Position numbers and translations under genes: made by a program
Notes under the pieces: model-generated
Database searches by the model: none
Told to the model about the DNA's origin: nothing
What the model saw: the letters and a program-made list of their open reading frames with translations, nothing else
In this document: positions 18,597 to 26,986 of the stretch, one piece after another
Numbering within the stretch: the stretch's first letter is position 1
How the letters are laid out: each line of letters opens with the position of its first letter
NCBI RefSeq assembly: GCF_003938655.1
Contig: NZ_RJJT01000004.1
Coordinates: 248,001-312,000, forward strand
From: Rhizobium pisi
GTDB lineage: Bacteria; Pseudomonadota; Alphaproteobacteria; Rhizobiales; Rhizobiaceae
Direction of reading: 5' to 3'
Length of the DNA stretch: 64,000 nucleotides

Positions 18597-19342
18597 CGCC
18601 GCTGATCCGTCTCGATAATCTCTCGATTGCCTATAACAGGCACCCCGCCGTCCACCATGTCTCCGGCGCCTTCGCCTCAGGCAGCCTGACGGCGATCGCC
18701 GGGCCGAATGGAGCGGGCAAGTCGACGCTGCTGAAGGCGATCATGGGTGAGCTTCGCCCGGCCGAAGGCAAGGTCGAGCATCGGCTGGGGCGGGCGGAGT
18801 TTGGTTATCTCCCGCAGGCGGCTGACATCGATCGCCGCTTTCCGATTTCGGTCATCGACACCGTCATGCTCGGCGCCTGGAAGAGTGCAGGCGCCTTCGG
18901 TCGTATCGCCGCCGCCGACGTGAAAAGGGCAGGCGAGGCGCTTGCTGCCGTCGGCCTCGAAGGCTTCGGCCGGCGCCATATCGGCTCACTCTCGGCCGGC
19001 CAGTTCCAGCGCGTGCTCTTCGCTCGGCTGCTGTTGCAGGATGCGGGCGTCATCCTGCTCGACGAGCCGTTTACGGCGATCGACGCCCGCACGACCAAGG
19101 ACCTTATCGATATCGTCATCCGCTGGCACGGCGAGGGCCGCACGGTCATCTCAGTGCTGCACGATTTCGAGCTCGTTCGCGCACATTTCCCGCAAACCTT
19201 GCTGCTCGCCCGCGAATTGGTCGGCTGGGGCGCAACCGCCGAGGTCATGTCGTCGGCCAATCTCATGAAGGCGCGCGCCATGGCCGAGCGCTGGGATGAG
19301 GATGCCGAGGCCTGCAAGCCTGAAGAGGCGCCGGCGGCATGA
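18593..19342 (+). CDS. Zinc ABC transporter, ATP-binding protein (AztA/ZnuC-like)
   Basis: The 249-residue ATPase has Walker A GPNGAGKST near residues 38-46, the Q-loop region FGYLPQAADIDR, signature LSAGQFQRVLFARLL, Walker B VILLDEPFTAID and the switch His in VISVLHDFEL. It belongs to the metal-ion (cluster A-I) ABC group. An upstream in-frame extension from 18443 runs through the operator region and is not credible. It overlaps the small membrane gene upstream and the permease gene downstream by four bases each. With the permease and binding protein it forms an importer for zinc, as suggested by the Zur box; manganese is a less likely cargo. Confidence 0.9.
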   Translation: MTPLIRLDNLSIAYNRHPAVHHVSGAFASGSLTAIAGPNGAGKSTLLKAIMGELRPAEGKVEHRLGRAEFGYLPQAADIDRRFPISVIDTVMLGAWKSAGAFGRIAAADVKRAGEALAAVGLEGFGRRHIGSLSAGQFQRVLFARLLLQDAGVILLDEPFTAIDARTTKDLIDIVIRWHGEGRTVISVLHDFELVRAHFPQTLLLARELVGWGATAEVMSSANLMKARAMAERWDEDAEACKPEEAPAA

Positions 19343-20211
19343 CGGCTTACGATCTCTTCCTCGCGCCCTTTGCCGATTTCGGCTTCATGCGCCGCGCCCT
19401 CGTCGCCTGTCTCTGCCTCGGGCTCGGCTCCGGTCCGATCGGCGTCTTCCTGATGCTGCGGCGCATGAGCCTGATGGGTGATGCCATGAGCCATGCCGTG
19501 CTGCCGGGCGCGGCGATCGGTTACCTCATCGCCGGCTCGCTGTCGCTGACGGCGATGGGCCTTGGCGGCCTGATTGCCGGGCTATCGGTGGCGCTGCTTT
19601 CCGGCGCCGTCAGCCGGATGACCGTGCTGCAGGAGGATGCGAGCTTTGCCAGCTTCTATCTCGCTTCGCTGGCGCTAGGCGTGCTGATCGTCTCGCTGCG
19701 CGGCTCGAATATCGATCTGTTGCATGTGCTCTTCGGAACCATCCTGGCGATCGATGCGCCGGCGCTCTATCTGATCGGCGCGATCACTTCGCTGACCCTT
19801 ATCGTACTCGCTTTCATCTACCGGCCGCTGGTGGCCGAATGTTTCGACCCGGGTTTCCTGCGCGCCGTCGGCGGGCGCGGGCCGGTCTATCACGTGCTCT
19901 TCCTGCTGCTCGTGGTGCTGAACCTCGTCGCAAGCTTTCAGGCGCTCGGCACGCTGATGGCGGTCGGCCTGATGATGCTGCCGGCGGCCGTCGCCCAGCT
20001 CTGGTCACGCAACCTTCCGTCCATGATCGTGATTGCGGCCGGCAGCGCCGCTGCATCCGGCTATCTCGGCCTGATCGCCTCCTACCATCTCGAACTCGCC
20101 TCCGGCCCGACGATCATCATGACGGCGGCGATCCTCTACGCCTTTTCGATCCTTTTTGCGCCCTCCGGCTTGGCCCGGCGCTTCTTTCCCCGCCCGCATT
20201 TGAAGGGCTGA
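19339..20211 (+). CDS. Zinc ABC transporter, permease (AztB/ZnuB-like)
   Basis: The 290-residue protein has eight to nine hydrophobic segments and the family pattern of metal ABC permeases: FMRRALVACLCLGLGSGPIG, the EAA-like MSLMGDAMSHAVLPGAAIGY with the conserved D-A-x-S-H, and LASFQALGTLMAVGLMMLPAA. It forms the membrane channel of the zinc importer. The start codon overlaps the ATPase stop. Confidence 0.92.
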   Translation: MTAYDLFLAPFADFGFMRRALVACLCLGLGSGPIGVFLMLRRMSLMGDAMSHAVLPGAAIGYLIAGSLSLTAMGLGGLIAGLSVALLSGAVSRMTVLQEDASFASFYLASLALGVLIVSLRGSNIDLLHVLFGTILAIDAPALYLIGAITSLTLIVLAFIYRPLVAECFDPGFLRAVGGRGPVYHVLFLLLVVLNLVASFQALGTLMAVGLMMLPAAVAQLWSRNLPSMIVIAAGSAAASGYLGLIASYHLELASGPTIIMTAAILYAFSILFAPSGLARRFFPRPHLKG

Positions 20212-20227
20212 TCCCAAGGAGACTTCG

Positions 20228-21127
20228 ATGAACCCGCACAGACTGCTTCTCTCCGCAGCAATCCCCGCTTTGGTGGCGCTGTCGGCCATGCCCGCCTCCG
20301 CCGAAACGCTGAAGGTCGTGGCGTCCTTCACCGTGCTTGCCGATGTCATCAAACAGGTCGGCGGCGACCACGTTGATGTGAAGAGCCTCGTCGGGCCGAA
20401 CGGCGATCCCCATGAATTCGAGCCGTCGCCGGCCGATGCGAAGAATTTGAACGCTGCTCAAGTCACCTTCGTCAGCGGCGAGGGGCTGGAAGGCTGGATG
20501 GACCGGCTGATCACCGCCTCGGGCTATAAGGGCAAACCGGTCACCGTCTCTGAAGGCATCAATACCCGCACCATGGAAGAGGATGGCGCAGAGATTACCG
20601 ATCCACATGTCTGGAACAGCCCCGTCAACGTCAAGATCTGGGTCGCCAATATCGAAAAGGCGCTGTCGTCAGCCGATCCAGCCGATGCGAGTGCCTTCAA
20701 GGCCAATGCCGAGAAATACGCTAGGACGTTGGATGAGCTGGACGCCTACGCCCATTCGAAATTCGACAAGATAGCCGATGATCGCCGCAAGGTGCTGACC
20801 AGCCACGATGCCTTCGGTTATTTCGGACGCGAATATAAAGTCAGCTTCCTCGCGCCTCTTGGTTTGTCGACCGAAAGCGAAGCATCCGCAGCCGACGTCG
20901 CCAAGCTAATCGAACAGATCAAGAGCGAGCGCGTAAAGGCCTATTTCTTCGAGAATTCCAACGATCCGCGCCTGGTCAAGCAGGTCGCCAAGGCAACCGG
21001 TGCCGAGCCCGGCGGCGAGCTCTATGTCGAATCCCTGTCCGACGCCAAGGGACCGGCGCCGACCTATGAGAAGATGTTCAAATACAATGTCGACCAGCTC
21101 GCCGCCGCCATGGCGAAATCGAGCTGA
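20228..21127 (+). CDS. Zinc ABC transporter, substrate-binding protein (AztC/ZnuA-like)
   Basis: The 299-residue cluster A-I binding protein has a signal peptide cut after ASA near residue 25. Likely zinc ligands are the histidines in GDPHEFEPSPAD, TDPHVWNSPVNV and TSHDAFGYFGREY, and the aspartate in ESLSDAKGPAPTY. It lacks the long His-rich loop of ZnuA and so is closer to AztC-type or TroA-type proteins. AAGGAG precedes the ATG. It is the last gene of the operon; a short GCAGGC/GCCTGC hairpin follows but has no T run. I see no aztD chaperone gene nearby. Confidence 0.92.
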   Translation: MNPHRLLLSAAIPALVALSAMPASAETLKVVASFTVLADVIKQVGGDHVDVKSLVGPNGDPHEFEPSPADAKNLNAAQVTFVSGEGLEGWMDRLITASGYKGKPVTVSEGINTRTMEEDGAEITDPHVWNSPVNVKIWVANIEKALSSADPADASAFKANAEKYARTLDELDAYAHSKFDKIADDRRKVLTSHDAFGYFGREYKVSFLAPLGLSTESEASAADVAKLIEQIKSERVKAYFFENSNDPRLVKQVAKATGAEPGGELYVESLSDAKGPAPTYEKMFKYNVDQLAAAMAKSS

Positions 21128-21164
21128 GAATCTCGGGTGGCTGCAGGCTGAGCCTGCGGTCGCT

Positions 21165-21476
21165 CTACAGATTGAGGTCGAAGACCAGGATGCCGGCAAG
21201 GCCTCCATCCGTCGACGAGACGATGCGCTCGCCCACAGCCACATGCTCGGGATGGATGAGATAGGCATCCCGAGCCTCGGCGCTTTCGAAGGTCACGGCA
21301 AAACCGTCGACGAAGCCACCATGCAGACCCTCGGGCGAAACGTTCGGCCCGTATTTGATATCTAGTATGCCGGGAATGACCTGTTTCAGGGCGACGATCG
21401 CCGCAAACAACGACTGCTTGTCGTCGGCCGTCATCGCGGTTTTCAGCCGCAGGAATACGCAGTGCAGGATCATCAT
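21165..21476 (-). CDS. Dabb-domain (stress-responsive alpha/beta barrel) protein
   Basis: The 103-residue protein has the Dabb pattern: MMILHCVFLRLK at the N-terminus, a helix TADDKQSLFAAIVALKQVIP, GILDIKYGPNVSPEGLHGGFVDGFAVTFES and AYLIHPEHVAVGE. Such dimeric barrels are found in stress proteins and in some cyclases; no specific function can be assigned. It is convergent with the zinc operon. Confidence 0.9.
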   Translation of the reverse strand: MMILHCVFLRLKTAMTADDKQSLFAAIVALKQVIPGILDIKYGPNVSPEGLHGGFVDGFAVTFESAEARDAYLIHPEHVAVGERIVSSTDGGLAGILVFDLNL

Positions 21477-21585
21477 GGTCCTCCCGATTTTCTTGGGAGG
21501 AGAATAGCGGCGAAAGCGGCAAGGGCAATGAGATTATTTCACGCAAACGTTGCGTCGCGCCGGGAGCCGGCCTGGATCGGCCAGG

Positions 21586-22011
21586 CTACATCTGGTCTGT
21601 CTTGACCAGCGGGCGCTTGTATATCTTCTGGACGAGGCCGCTCGCCAGCGCGCGGGCTTCGTCCTTCTGGGGTGCCGTCATCGGCCGGCAGGTGTTCCTG
21701 GTGTTGGAACCGTCGAGCACGGTTGTAGAACCGGAATTGGCGATGACGAGATGCCAGCTGCATGATGCGACCTGGTCAATGGTTACGGCGCCATGACAAC
21801 CCGTAGACAGGCAAAAGGCGACGGTCCGCTGCGCACCGTTGTCGCCTTTATAGGCCAGTTCAACGGCAGTCTTGAAATCCTTTGCCCAACGCTCGCAGTT
21901 CGGCTGACTTTCCCCCGATGGACAGCTCTTGGTGACGGGGATGATGTCACCGGCTTGAAGCGGCGAGACGCTGAAAACGCCGATCGCGAGGGCGAGCAAA
22001 AACTTGAGCAT
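21586..22011 (-). CDS. Hypothetical secreted cysteine-containing protein
   Basis: I do not recognise this 141-residue protein. The ATG at 22011 has AAGGAG six bases upstream and starts a signal peptide (MLKFLLALAIGVFSVSPLQAG). The mature part has six cysteines (KSCPSGESQPNCERW, FCLSTGCHGAV, ASCSWHLV, RNTCRPMT), suggesting three disulphides in the periplasm, and ends with a helix DEARALASGLVQKIY. It stands alone between the Dabb gene and the EAL gene, all on the minus strand. Confidence 0.7.
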   Translation of the reverse strand: MLKFLLALAIGVFSVSPLQAGDIIPVTKSCPSGESQPNCERWAKDFKTAVELAYKGDNGAQRTVAFCLSTGCHGAVTIDQVASCSWHLVIANSGSTTVLDGSNTRNTCRPMTAPQKDEARALASGLVQKIYKRPLVKTDQM

Positions 22012-22134
22012 CAAATTCTCCTTATGCAGTGGAGAAGAGGCGCACATCGTAGGCCCTTGGTCAATGGCTATCCACAAAGAGGAAGCGGCGCGCCCCCGGC
22101 GCGCGCTGGAAGCCGATAGGATCGGCCGGGTCGC

Positions 22135-25047
22135 TCAGGCGCGTTTGGTCAACGGAAACCGGTCCCGAAGCAGGCGCAGGACCGATTCGGAAGGCATCGG
22201 CGGTCCGAAAAGATAGCTCTGTCCGTAGCTGCACCCCATCTTGGCGAGCTCGATCGCATCCTCGTTGGATTCGATCCCCTCCGCCACCACCTTCATCTCC
22301 AGCTCACGTGCCATTGCGATCACGGACTTGAGCACGGTCGCCTTCTTGTCGCTGCTGTCGCGCACCAGCGCCTTATCGAGTTTGATCGTGTCGAAGGGGA
22401 AGCGCGTGAGATAGGCAAGTGACGAATATCCGGTGCCGAAATCGTCGAGCGCGAGCCCGATGCCGGCTTCCTTCAGCTTCTGCAGGACGAGGCGGGCCTG
22501 TTCCGGATTTTCCATCACCATGGATTCCGTCAGTTCAAGCTTGAGGCGCGAGGGCTCGCAATGCGTCTTGGCGAGAACCGAGCGCACGTCGTCGTAGAGC
22601 TCGTTGTTGAGCAGCTGCACGCTGGACAGATTGATCGACACGAAGATCGGCAGTTCGCCGGTCTGCTGCTGCCAGCTCATCAGATCGTTGGTCGCCTGTT
22701 CCAGCGCGAACATGCCGAGCGGGCCGATGATATCGGAGGCCTCCGCAATCGGAATGAATTCGGACGGCGGGATATTGCCGCGCTTGGGATGCTCCCAGCG
22801 CATCAGCGCCTCGAAACCGGCGATCTCGACATCTTCCAGCCGCGCGATCGGCTGGTAGACCATCGACAGTTCCTTCCGCTCGATGGCGCGGCGCAGATCC
22901 GTTTCGAGTTGCAGCCGGTCGGTGCCGAATTCGCGGAAAGCCGGCTGAAATGGTTCGACGCGGTTGCCGCCGGCCCGTTTTGCCCGGTACATGGCAAGCT
23001 CGGCGTCGCTGAGCAGTCCGGTGGCGCTCTCCTGCCGGTCCACCCAGGAGGCGAGGCCGACCGAAGCCGTCAGGATGATCTCGCGGTTGGCGAAGTTGAT
23101 CGGCACCATGATCGCCTTGCTGATCGCATCGGCAAAATCGGCGACCTTGGTCGGATTGTGCTCGGAAACGAGGATGAGGCCGAACTGGTCGCCGGCAAGC
23201 CGCGCCAGCGTGTCCTGCGGCTTCAAGAGCCGGCGCAGGCGCCGCGTCAGTGCGATGAGGATGTTGTCGCCGGCAGCGACGCCCAGCGAATCGTTGACCA
23301 GCTTGTAGCGGTCGATGTCGATCACCATCACGGTCGGCCGCAGCGTGTCGCCGCCCGGCGCCAGAGCCAGCACGGATTGCAGGCGGTCGAGAAAGACCTG
23401 CCGGTTCGGAAGTCCCGTCAGATTGTCGTGCAGCGCATCGTGAAGAAGCCGCTCGACGGAATTCTTCTGCTCGGTCACATCGACGATCGTGCCGACGCAG
23501 CGGATGATCTCGCCGTTCGAGCCAAGCACCGGCCGGGCGCGGATCAGCAGCCAGTGGAAATGCCCGTCCTCGGCGCGGATGCGGAACTCGTGGTTCAGCC
23601 GCCCGCGCCGGTGTTCGAGCAGCACGTCGAGTGTGGCGCGGAACCGGTCGCGGTCGTCGGGGTGCAGCCGCGGCAGCCAGTTGCGTGCTGCGCCATGCAT
23701 GGTGCCGGGGGAAAGGCCGAGCTTGGTCGAGACGTCGGGAATGGTGACGACGCGGTCGCGTGCCACGTCCCAGTCCCATACCATGTCGCCGGAGCCGGTG
23801 AGCGCCAGCGACTGCCGTTCGAGATCGGAAAACAGTCCCTGCTGGAAGGCGCCGCCGGCAAAAGCGTGCTGCATGACGGTGAAGCCGATCAAAAGCACGA
23901 TGAGGACGAGACCGCCGCCGAGTGCGGGCTGGATGATGTCGTTGTCGAGCCGCCCGGTGACCGTCAGCCACGCGCCGAACAGCCAGACGAGCGTCAGCGC
24001 CCATGCGGGCACGAGCAGAATGGCGCGGTCGTAGCGGTTGAAGCCGAGATAGATGATGAGCAGCAGGCCGGTCGCCGCCGTCAGCGCGAAGGAAAGCCTG
24101 GCGATGCCGGCCGCAATCGATGGATCGTAGATTGCGACGCCGAAGAGCAGGGCAAGGCCGAGCACCCAGGCGAGTGTGGCGTAACCGAGATGCGCATGCC
24201 AGCGGTTGAGGTTCAGATAGGTGAAGAGGAAGATGACGAAACTCGATGCCAGCGCCACCTCCGCGCAGGCGCGCCATATTCGCTGGTCGGCGGAAGCGAC
24301 GCTGATGAGCTTGCCGAGAAAGCCGAAGTCGACGCAGATATAGCCGAGCACCGCCCAGGCGAGCGCTGCCGTCGCCGGCAGCATCGAGGTGCCCTTGACG
24401 ACGAAGAGGATCGTCAGGAACACGGCGAGCAGGCCGGCAATGCCGAGCACGATGCCGCGATAGAGCGTGAACGCGTTGATCGTGTCCTTGTAGGCGTCCG
24501 GTTCCCAGAGATAGATCTGCGGCAGCTCCGGGGTCGACAGTTCGGCGACGAAGGTGATGACGGCGCCGGGGTTCAGCGTGATGCGGAAGACGTCGGCCTC
24601 GTCGCTCGGCTGCCTGTCGAGAGCGAAACCTTCGCTCGGCGTGATCGCGATGATGCGTTGCGAGCCGAGATCCGGCCAGAAGAGCTTTGAATTGACGAGG
24701 CGGAAATGCGGGGCGACGATCACGCGCTCGAGCTGTTCTTCCGAGACGTTGGCGAGCGCGAAGACAGCCCAGTCGCCCTGATGGTTCTCCGAGCTTGCCC
24801 TGACCTCGATGCGGCGGCGGATGCCGTCGGCGCCGGCGGCCGTCGAAACCTGGAAGGCCTCGCCCTGATTGGCATAGATTTCGGTGGTTGCCGTCAGATC
24901 GAGCGCGGTATCGTCGCGGGAAATCTTCACCGGTTCGGCCGCCTGGGCAACGCTCGCCATCAAGGCGAAGGCTGCCAGGAAAAGGGCTGCGATCACCGCG
25001 ATCACTCGTCCGGACGGTGACTTGGGCAGCATGCGGTCTCTGGTCAT
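22135..25047 (-). CDS. 7TM-DISM receptor with PAS, degenerate GGDEF and EAL domains
   Basis: The 970-residue protein is a predicted membrane receptor for cyclic-di-GMP signalling. It has a signal peptide (about 1-36), a periplasmic sensor part (about 40-180), seven hydrophobic segments (about 190-410), a PAS/PAC domain (about 420-545, with WDWDVARDRVV and EFRIRAEDGHFHWLLI), a GGDEF-type domain and a C-terminal EAL domain (about 729-955). The cyclase signature reads AGDQF, so synthesis is doubtful. The EAL domain keeps EALMRW, LALDDFGTGYSS, KLDKALVRD and VVAEGIES, so it should hydrolyse c-di-GMP. Its start overlaps the stop of the upstream acetyltransferase gene by four bases, and thrC and an M16 peptidase lie further upstream on the same strand. 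Confidence 0.9.
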   Translation of the reverse strand: MTRDRMLPKSPSGRVIAVIAALFLAAFALMASVAQAAEPVKISRDDTALDLTATTEIYANQGEAFQVSTAAGADGIRRRIEVRASSENHQGDWAVFALANVSEEQLERVIVAPHFRLVNSKLFWPDLGSQRIIAITPSEGFALDRQPSDEADVFRITLNPGAVITFVAELSTPELPQIYLWEPDAYKDTINAFTLYRGIVLGIAGLLAVFLTILFVVKGTSMLPATAALAWAVLGYICVDFGFLGKLISVASADQRIWRACAEVALASSFVIFLFTYLNLNRWHAHLGYATLAWVLGLALLFGVAIYDPSIAAGIARLSFALTAATGLLLIIYLGFNRYDRAILLVPAWALTLVWLFGAWLTVTGRLDNDIIQPALGGGLVLIVLLIGFTVMQHAFAGGAFQQGLFSDLERQSLALTGSGDMVWDWDVARDRVVTIPDVSTKLGLSPGTMHGAARNWLPRLHPDDRDRFRATLDVLLEHRRGRLNHEFRIRAEDGHFHWLLIRARPVLGSNGEIIRCVGTIVDVTEQKNSVERLLHDALHDNLTGLPNRQVFLDRLQSVLALAPGGDTLRPTVMVIDIDRYKLVNDSLGVAAGDNILIALTRRLRRLLKPQDTLARLAGDQFGLILVSEHNPTKVADFADAISKAIMVPINFANREIILTASVGLASWVDRQESATGLLSDAELAMYRAKRAGGNRVEPFQPAFREFGTDRLQLETDLRRAIERKELSMVYQPIARLEDVEIAGFEALMRWEHPKRGNIPPSEFIPIAEASDIIGPLGMFALEQATNDLMSWQQQTGELPIFVSINLSSVQLLNNELYDDVRSVLAKTHCEPSRLKLELTESMVMENPEQARLVLQKLKEAGIGLALDDFGTGYSSLAYLTRFPFDTIKLDKALVRDSSDKKATVLKSVIAMARELEMKVVAEGIESNEDAIELAKMGCSYGQSYLFGPPMPSESVLRLLRDRFPLTKRA

Positions 25048-25658
25048 CGGCTGTCGGTTTTCCTGCCTTTATCCGTATCGGTGGCGAGACGTGAAAACAT
25101 CACATGGTCATGCCACTGACCGTTGATCTTCAAATATCCACGCAGATAGCCTTCCTGCTGAAACCCGGCCTTTTCAAGCAGGCGGATGCTGCGCGCGTTA
25201 TCTGGAATACAGGCTGCTTCGATACGGTGCAACTCAAGCCCGGAGAAGATGTAAGGAATAACCATTTGAAGGGCTGCGAACATATGCCCCTGGCCGGCGT
25301 GGCGCTCACCCATCCAGTAGCCGATCATGCAGCTTTGTGCCGCGCCCCTTCTGATGTAGCCGATGGTGATGCCGCCGACGAGCGTCATGTCGCCCTTCAG
25401 GAAAATGAACAGCGGGACCGCCTGGCCCGAGGCATATTCCTGCTTTCCGCGGATCACGCGGGCGCGATAGGCGCCTTCCGTCAGCTCGTCGCGCCGCCAG
25501 GTCGGCTCCCAGGGTTCCAGGAACTTGCGGCTTTCGGCGCGCAGCCGGTGCCACTGGTTGAAATCCTGGTAGCGCGGCAGGCGCAGGAGATATCTGTCGT
25601 TCTCCAGCTCCACCGCTTCCGGCTGCCGCGACAGAAACCGAAAAACGGATTTTGCCAT
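25044..25658 (-). CDS. RimJ/RimL-type N-acetyltransferase
   Basis: The 204-residue GNAT protein has the RimJ/L arrangement: YLLRLPRYQDFNQWHRLRAE near the N-terminus, PLFIFLKGDMTLVGGITIG, IGYWMGERHAGQGHMFAAL (acetyl-CoA loop) and the ending RIEAACIPDNARSIRLLEKA followed by GFQQEGYLRGYLKINGQWHD. This type acetylates N-termini of ribosomal or other proteins, or small amines. It lies 29 bases after the M16 peptidase gene and overlaps the EAL gene, suggesting one transcript. Confidence 0.9.
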   Translation of the reverse strand: MAKSVFRFLSRQPEAVELENDRYLLRLPRYQDFNQWHRLRAESRKFLEPWEPTWRRDELTEGAYRARVIRGKQEYASGQAVPLFIFLKGDMTLVGGITIGYIRRGAAQSCMIGYWMGERHAGQGHMFAALQMVIPYIFSGLELHRIEAACIPDNARSIRLLEKAGFQQEGYLRGYLKINGQWHDHVMFSRLATDTDKGRKTDSR

Positions 25659-25687
25659 CGATTGCTCCCGGCAGGACGAACGTCAGC

Positions 25688-26983
25688 TCAGCTTGCCTGC
25701 AGCGTCTTCGACGCCGGGACGGAAAGCGAGGCGGTGATGTCTTCCATCGGCGCGAGCTGCTCCAACGGCCCGATCGCCGAAAGCGTCGGCACGGTGTCAT
25801 AGAACAGCCGGCCGGCGAGGTCGGTCAGCCGCTCGATGGTAATGCCTTCCAGGCGCTCCATCATCTCCGGATTGGAGATCGGCCGGCCGTAGAGCATCAT
25901 CTGCCGGGCGATCTGGCCGGCGCGGGCGGCCGGGCTCTCCTGGCCCATCAGCAGCTGGGCGCGGATCTGGGCGCGGGCACGCTCGATTTCCTTCTGGTGG
26001 ATCGCATCGGCGGATTTGTGCAGCTCGTCAATGATGACAGGCACCAGCTCCGGCAGGTTTTCGCCGCCGGTCGCGGCATGGATGCCGAAAATGCCGGTGT
26101 CGGAAAAGCCCCAGTGGAAGGCATAGACGGAATAACAGAGGCCGCGGAACTCGCGCACTTCCTGGAAGAGCCGCGAGGACATGCCGCCACCGAGGATATT
26201 GGCGAGGATCTGCGAGCAGTAGAAATCGCGGGCATGGTAGGGCTTGCCCTCGAAGCCGAGCAGGATCTGCGCATCCATCAGGTCGCGCGGTTCGCGCACG
26301 CTGCCGCCGATATAACGCGCCGCTTCCATGACAGGCGGGGCCGACGGCTGGGTCGGCAGGCTCGCGAAACGATCCTCGACCATGCGCAGGAATTCTTCGT
26401 GCTCGACGGCGCCGGTCGCAACCACGAACATGCGGTCGGTCGTGTAGTTGCGGCCGAGATAGGTGCGGATTTGCTGCGGCGTGAAGGAGACGACGGTTTC
26501 CGGCGTGCCGAGAATCGGCCTTCCGAGCGTCTGGTCGCGGTAGGCAACCTCGGAGAACCGGTCGAACACCACGTCGTCGGGTGTGTCGTTGGCGGCGTTG
26601 ATCTCCTGCAGAATGACCTGTTTCTCGCGCTCCAGCTCGTCCTCCTCGAAGGCCGATTCCGTCAGGATATCGGCAAGGATGTCGACGGCGAGCGGTACGT
26701 GGTCCTTCAGCACACGGGCGTAATAGGACGTCGTCTCGGTCGAAGTTGCGGCATTGACTTCGCCGCCCACATCTTCGATCTCCTCGGCGATCTGGCGGGC
26801 CGTGCGACGCGCCGTACCCTTGAAGGCCATGTGTTCGAGCAGGTGGGCGATGCCGTGCTCGTCTGCGGTCTCGTTACGCGACCCTGATTTGATCCAGACT
26901 CCAAGCGCGACGCTTTCAAGGTGCGGCATGGTCTCGGTGACTACTGTCAGCCCGGATTTCTGCCGGGTGCACTCAACTGTCAT
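25688..26983 (-). CDS. M16 family zinc peptidase (processing-peptidase-like)
   Basis: The 431-residue protein has the inverted zinc motif HLLEH at residues 47-51 (GIAHLLEHMAFKGTARR) and a downstream acidic helix EEDELEREKQVILQEINAA that supplies the third ligand. It has the typical N-terminal active and C-terminal inactive domains, the latter with the glycine-rich GGGMSSRLFQEVREFRGLCY. It is close to the bacterial relatives of the beta subunit of mitochondrial processing peptidase. It has no signal peptide. The gene is three bases from thrC on the same strand. Confidence 0.93.
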   Translation of the reverse strand: MTVECTRQKSGLTVVTETMPHLESVALGVWIKSGSRNETADEHGIAHLLEHMAFKGTARRTARQIAEEIEDVGGEVNAATSTETTSYYARVLKDHVPLAVDILADILTESAFEEDELEREKQVILQEINAANDTPDDVVFDRFSEVAYRDQTLGRPILGTPETVVSFTPQQIRTYLGRNYTTDRMFVVATGAVEHEEFLRMVEDRFASLPTQPSAPPVMEAARYIGGSVREPRDLMDAQILLGFEGKPYHARDFYCSQILANILGGGMSSRLFQEVREFRGLCYSVYAFHWGFSDTGIFGIHAATGGENLPELVPVIIDELHKSADAIHQKEIERARAQIRAQLLMGQESPAARAGQIARQMMLYGRPISNPEMMERLEGITIERLTDLAGRLFYDTVPTLSAIGPLEQLAPMEDITASLSVPASKTLQAS

Positions 26984-26986
26984 TGG

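Noticed and set aside
22561..24690. 709-codon plus-strand frame opposite the EAL receptor
   Set aside because: Antisense shadow of a GC-rich gene; composition is Arg/Asp/Gly-heavy with no recognisable motif.
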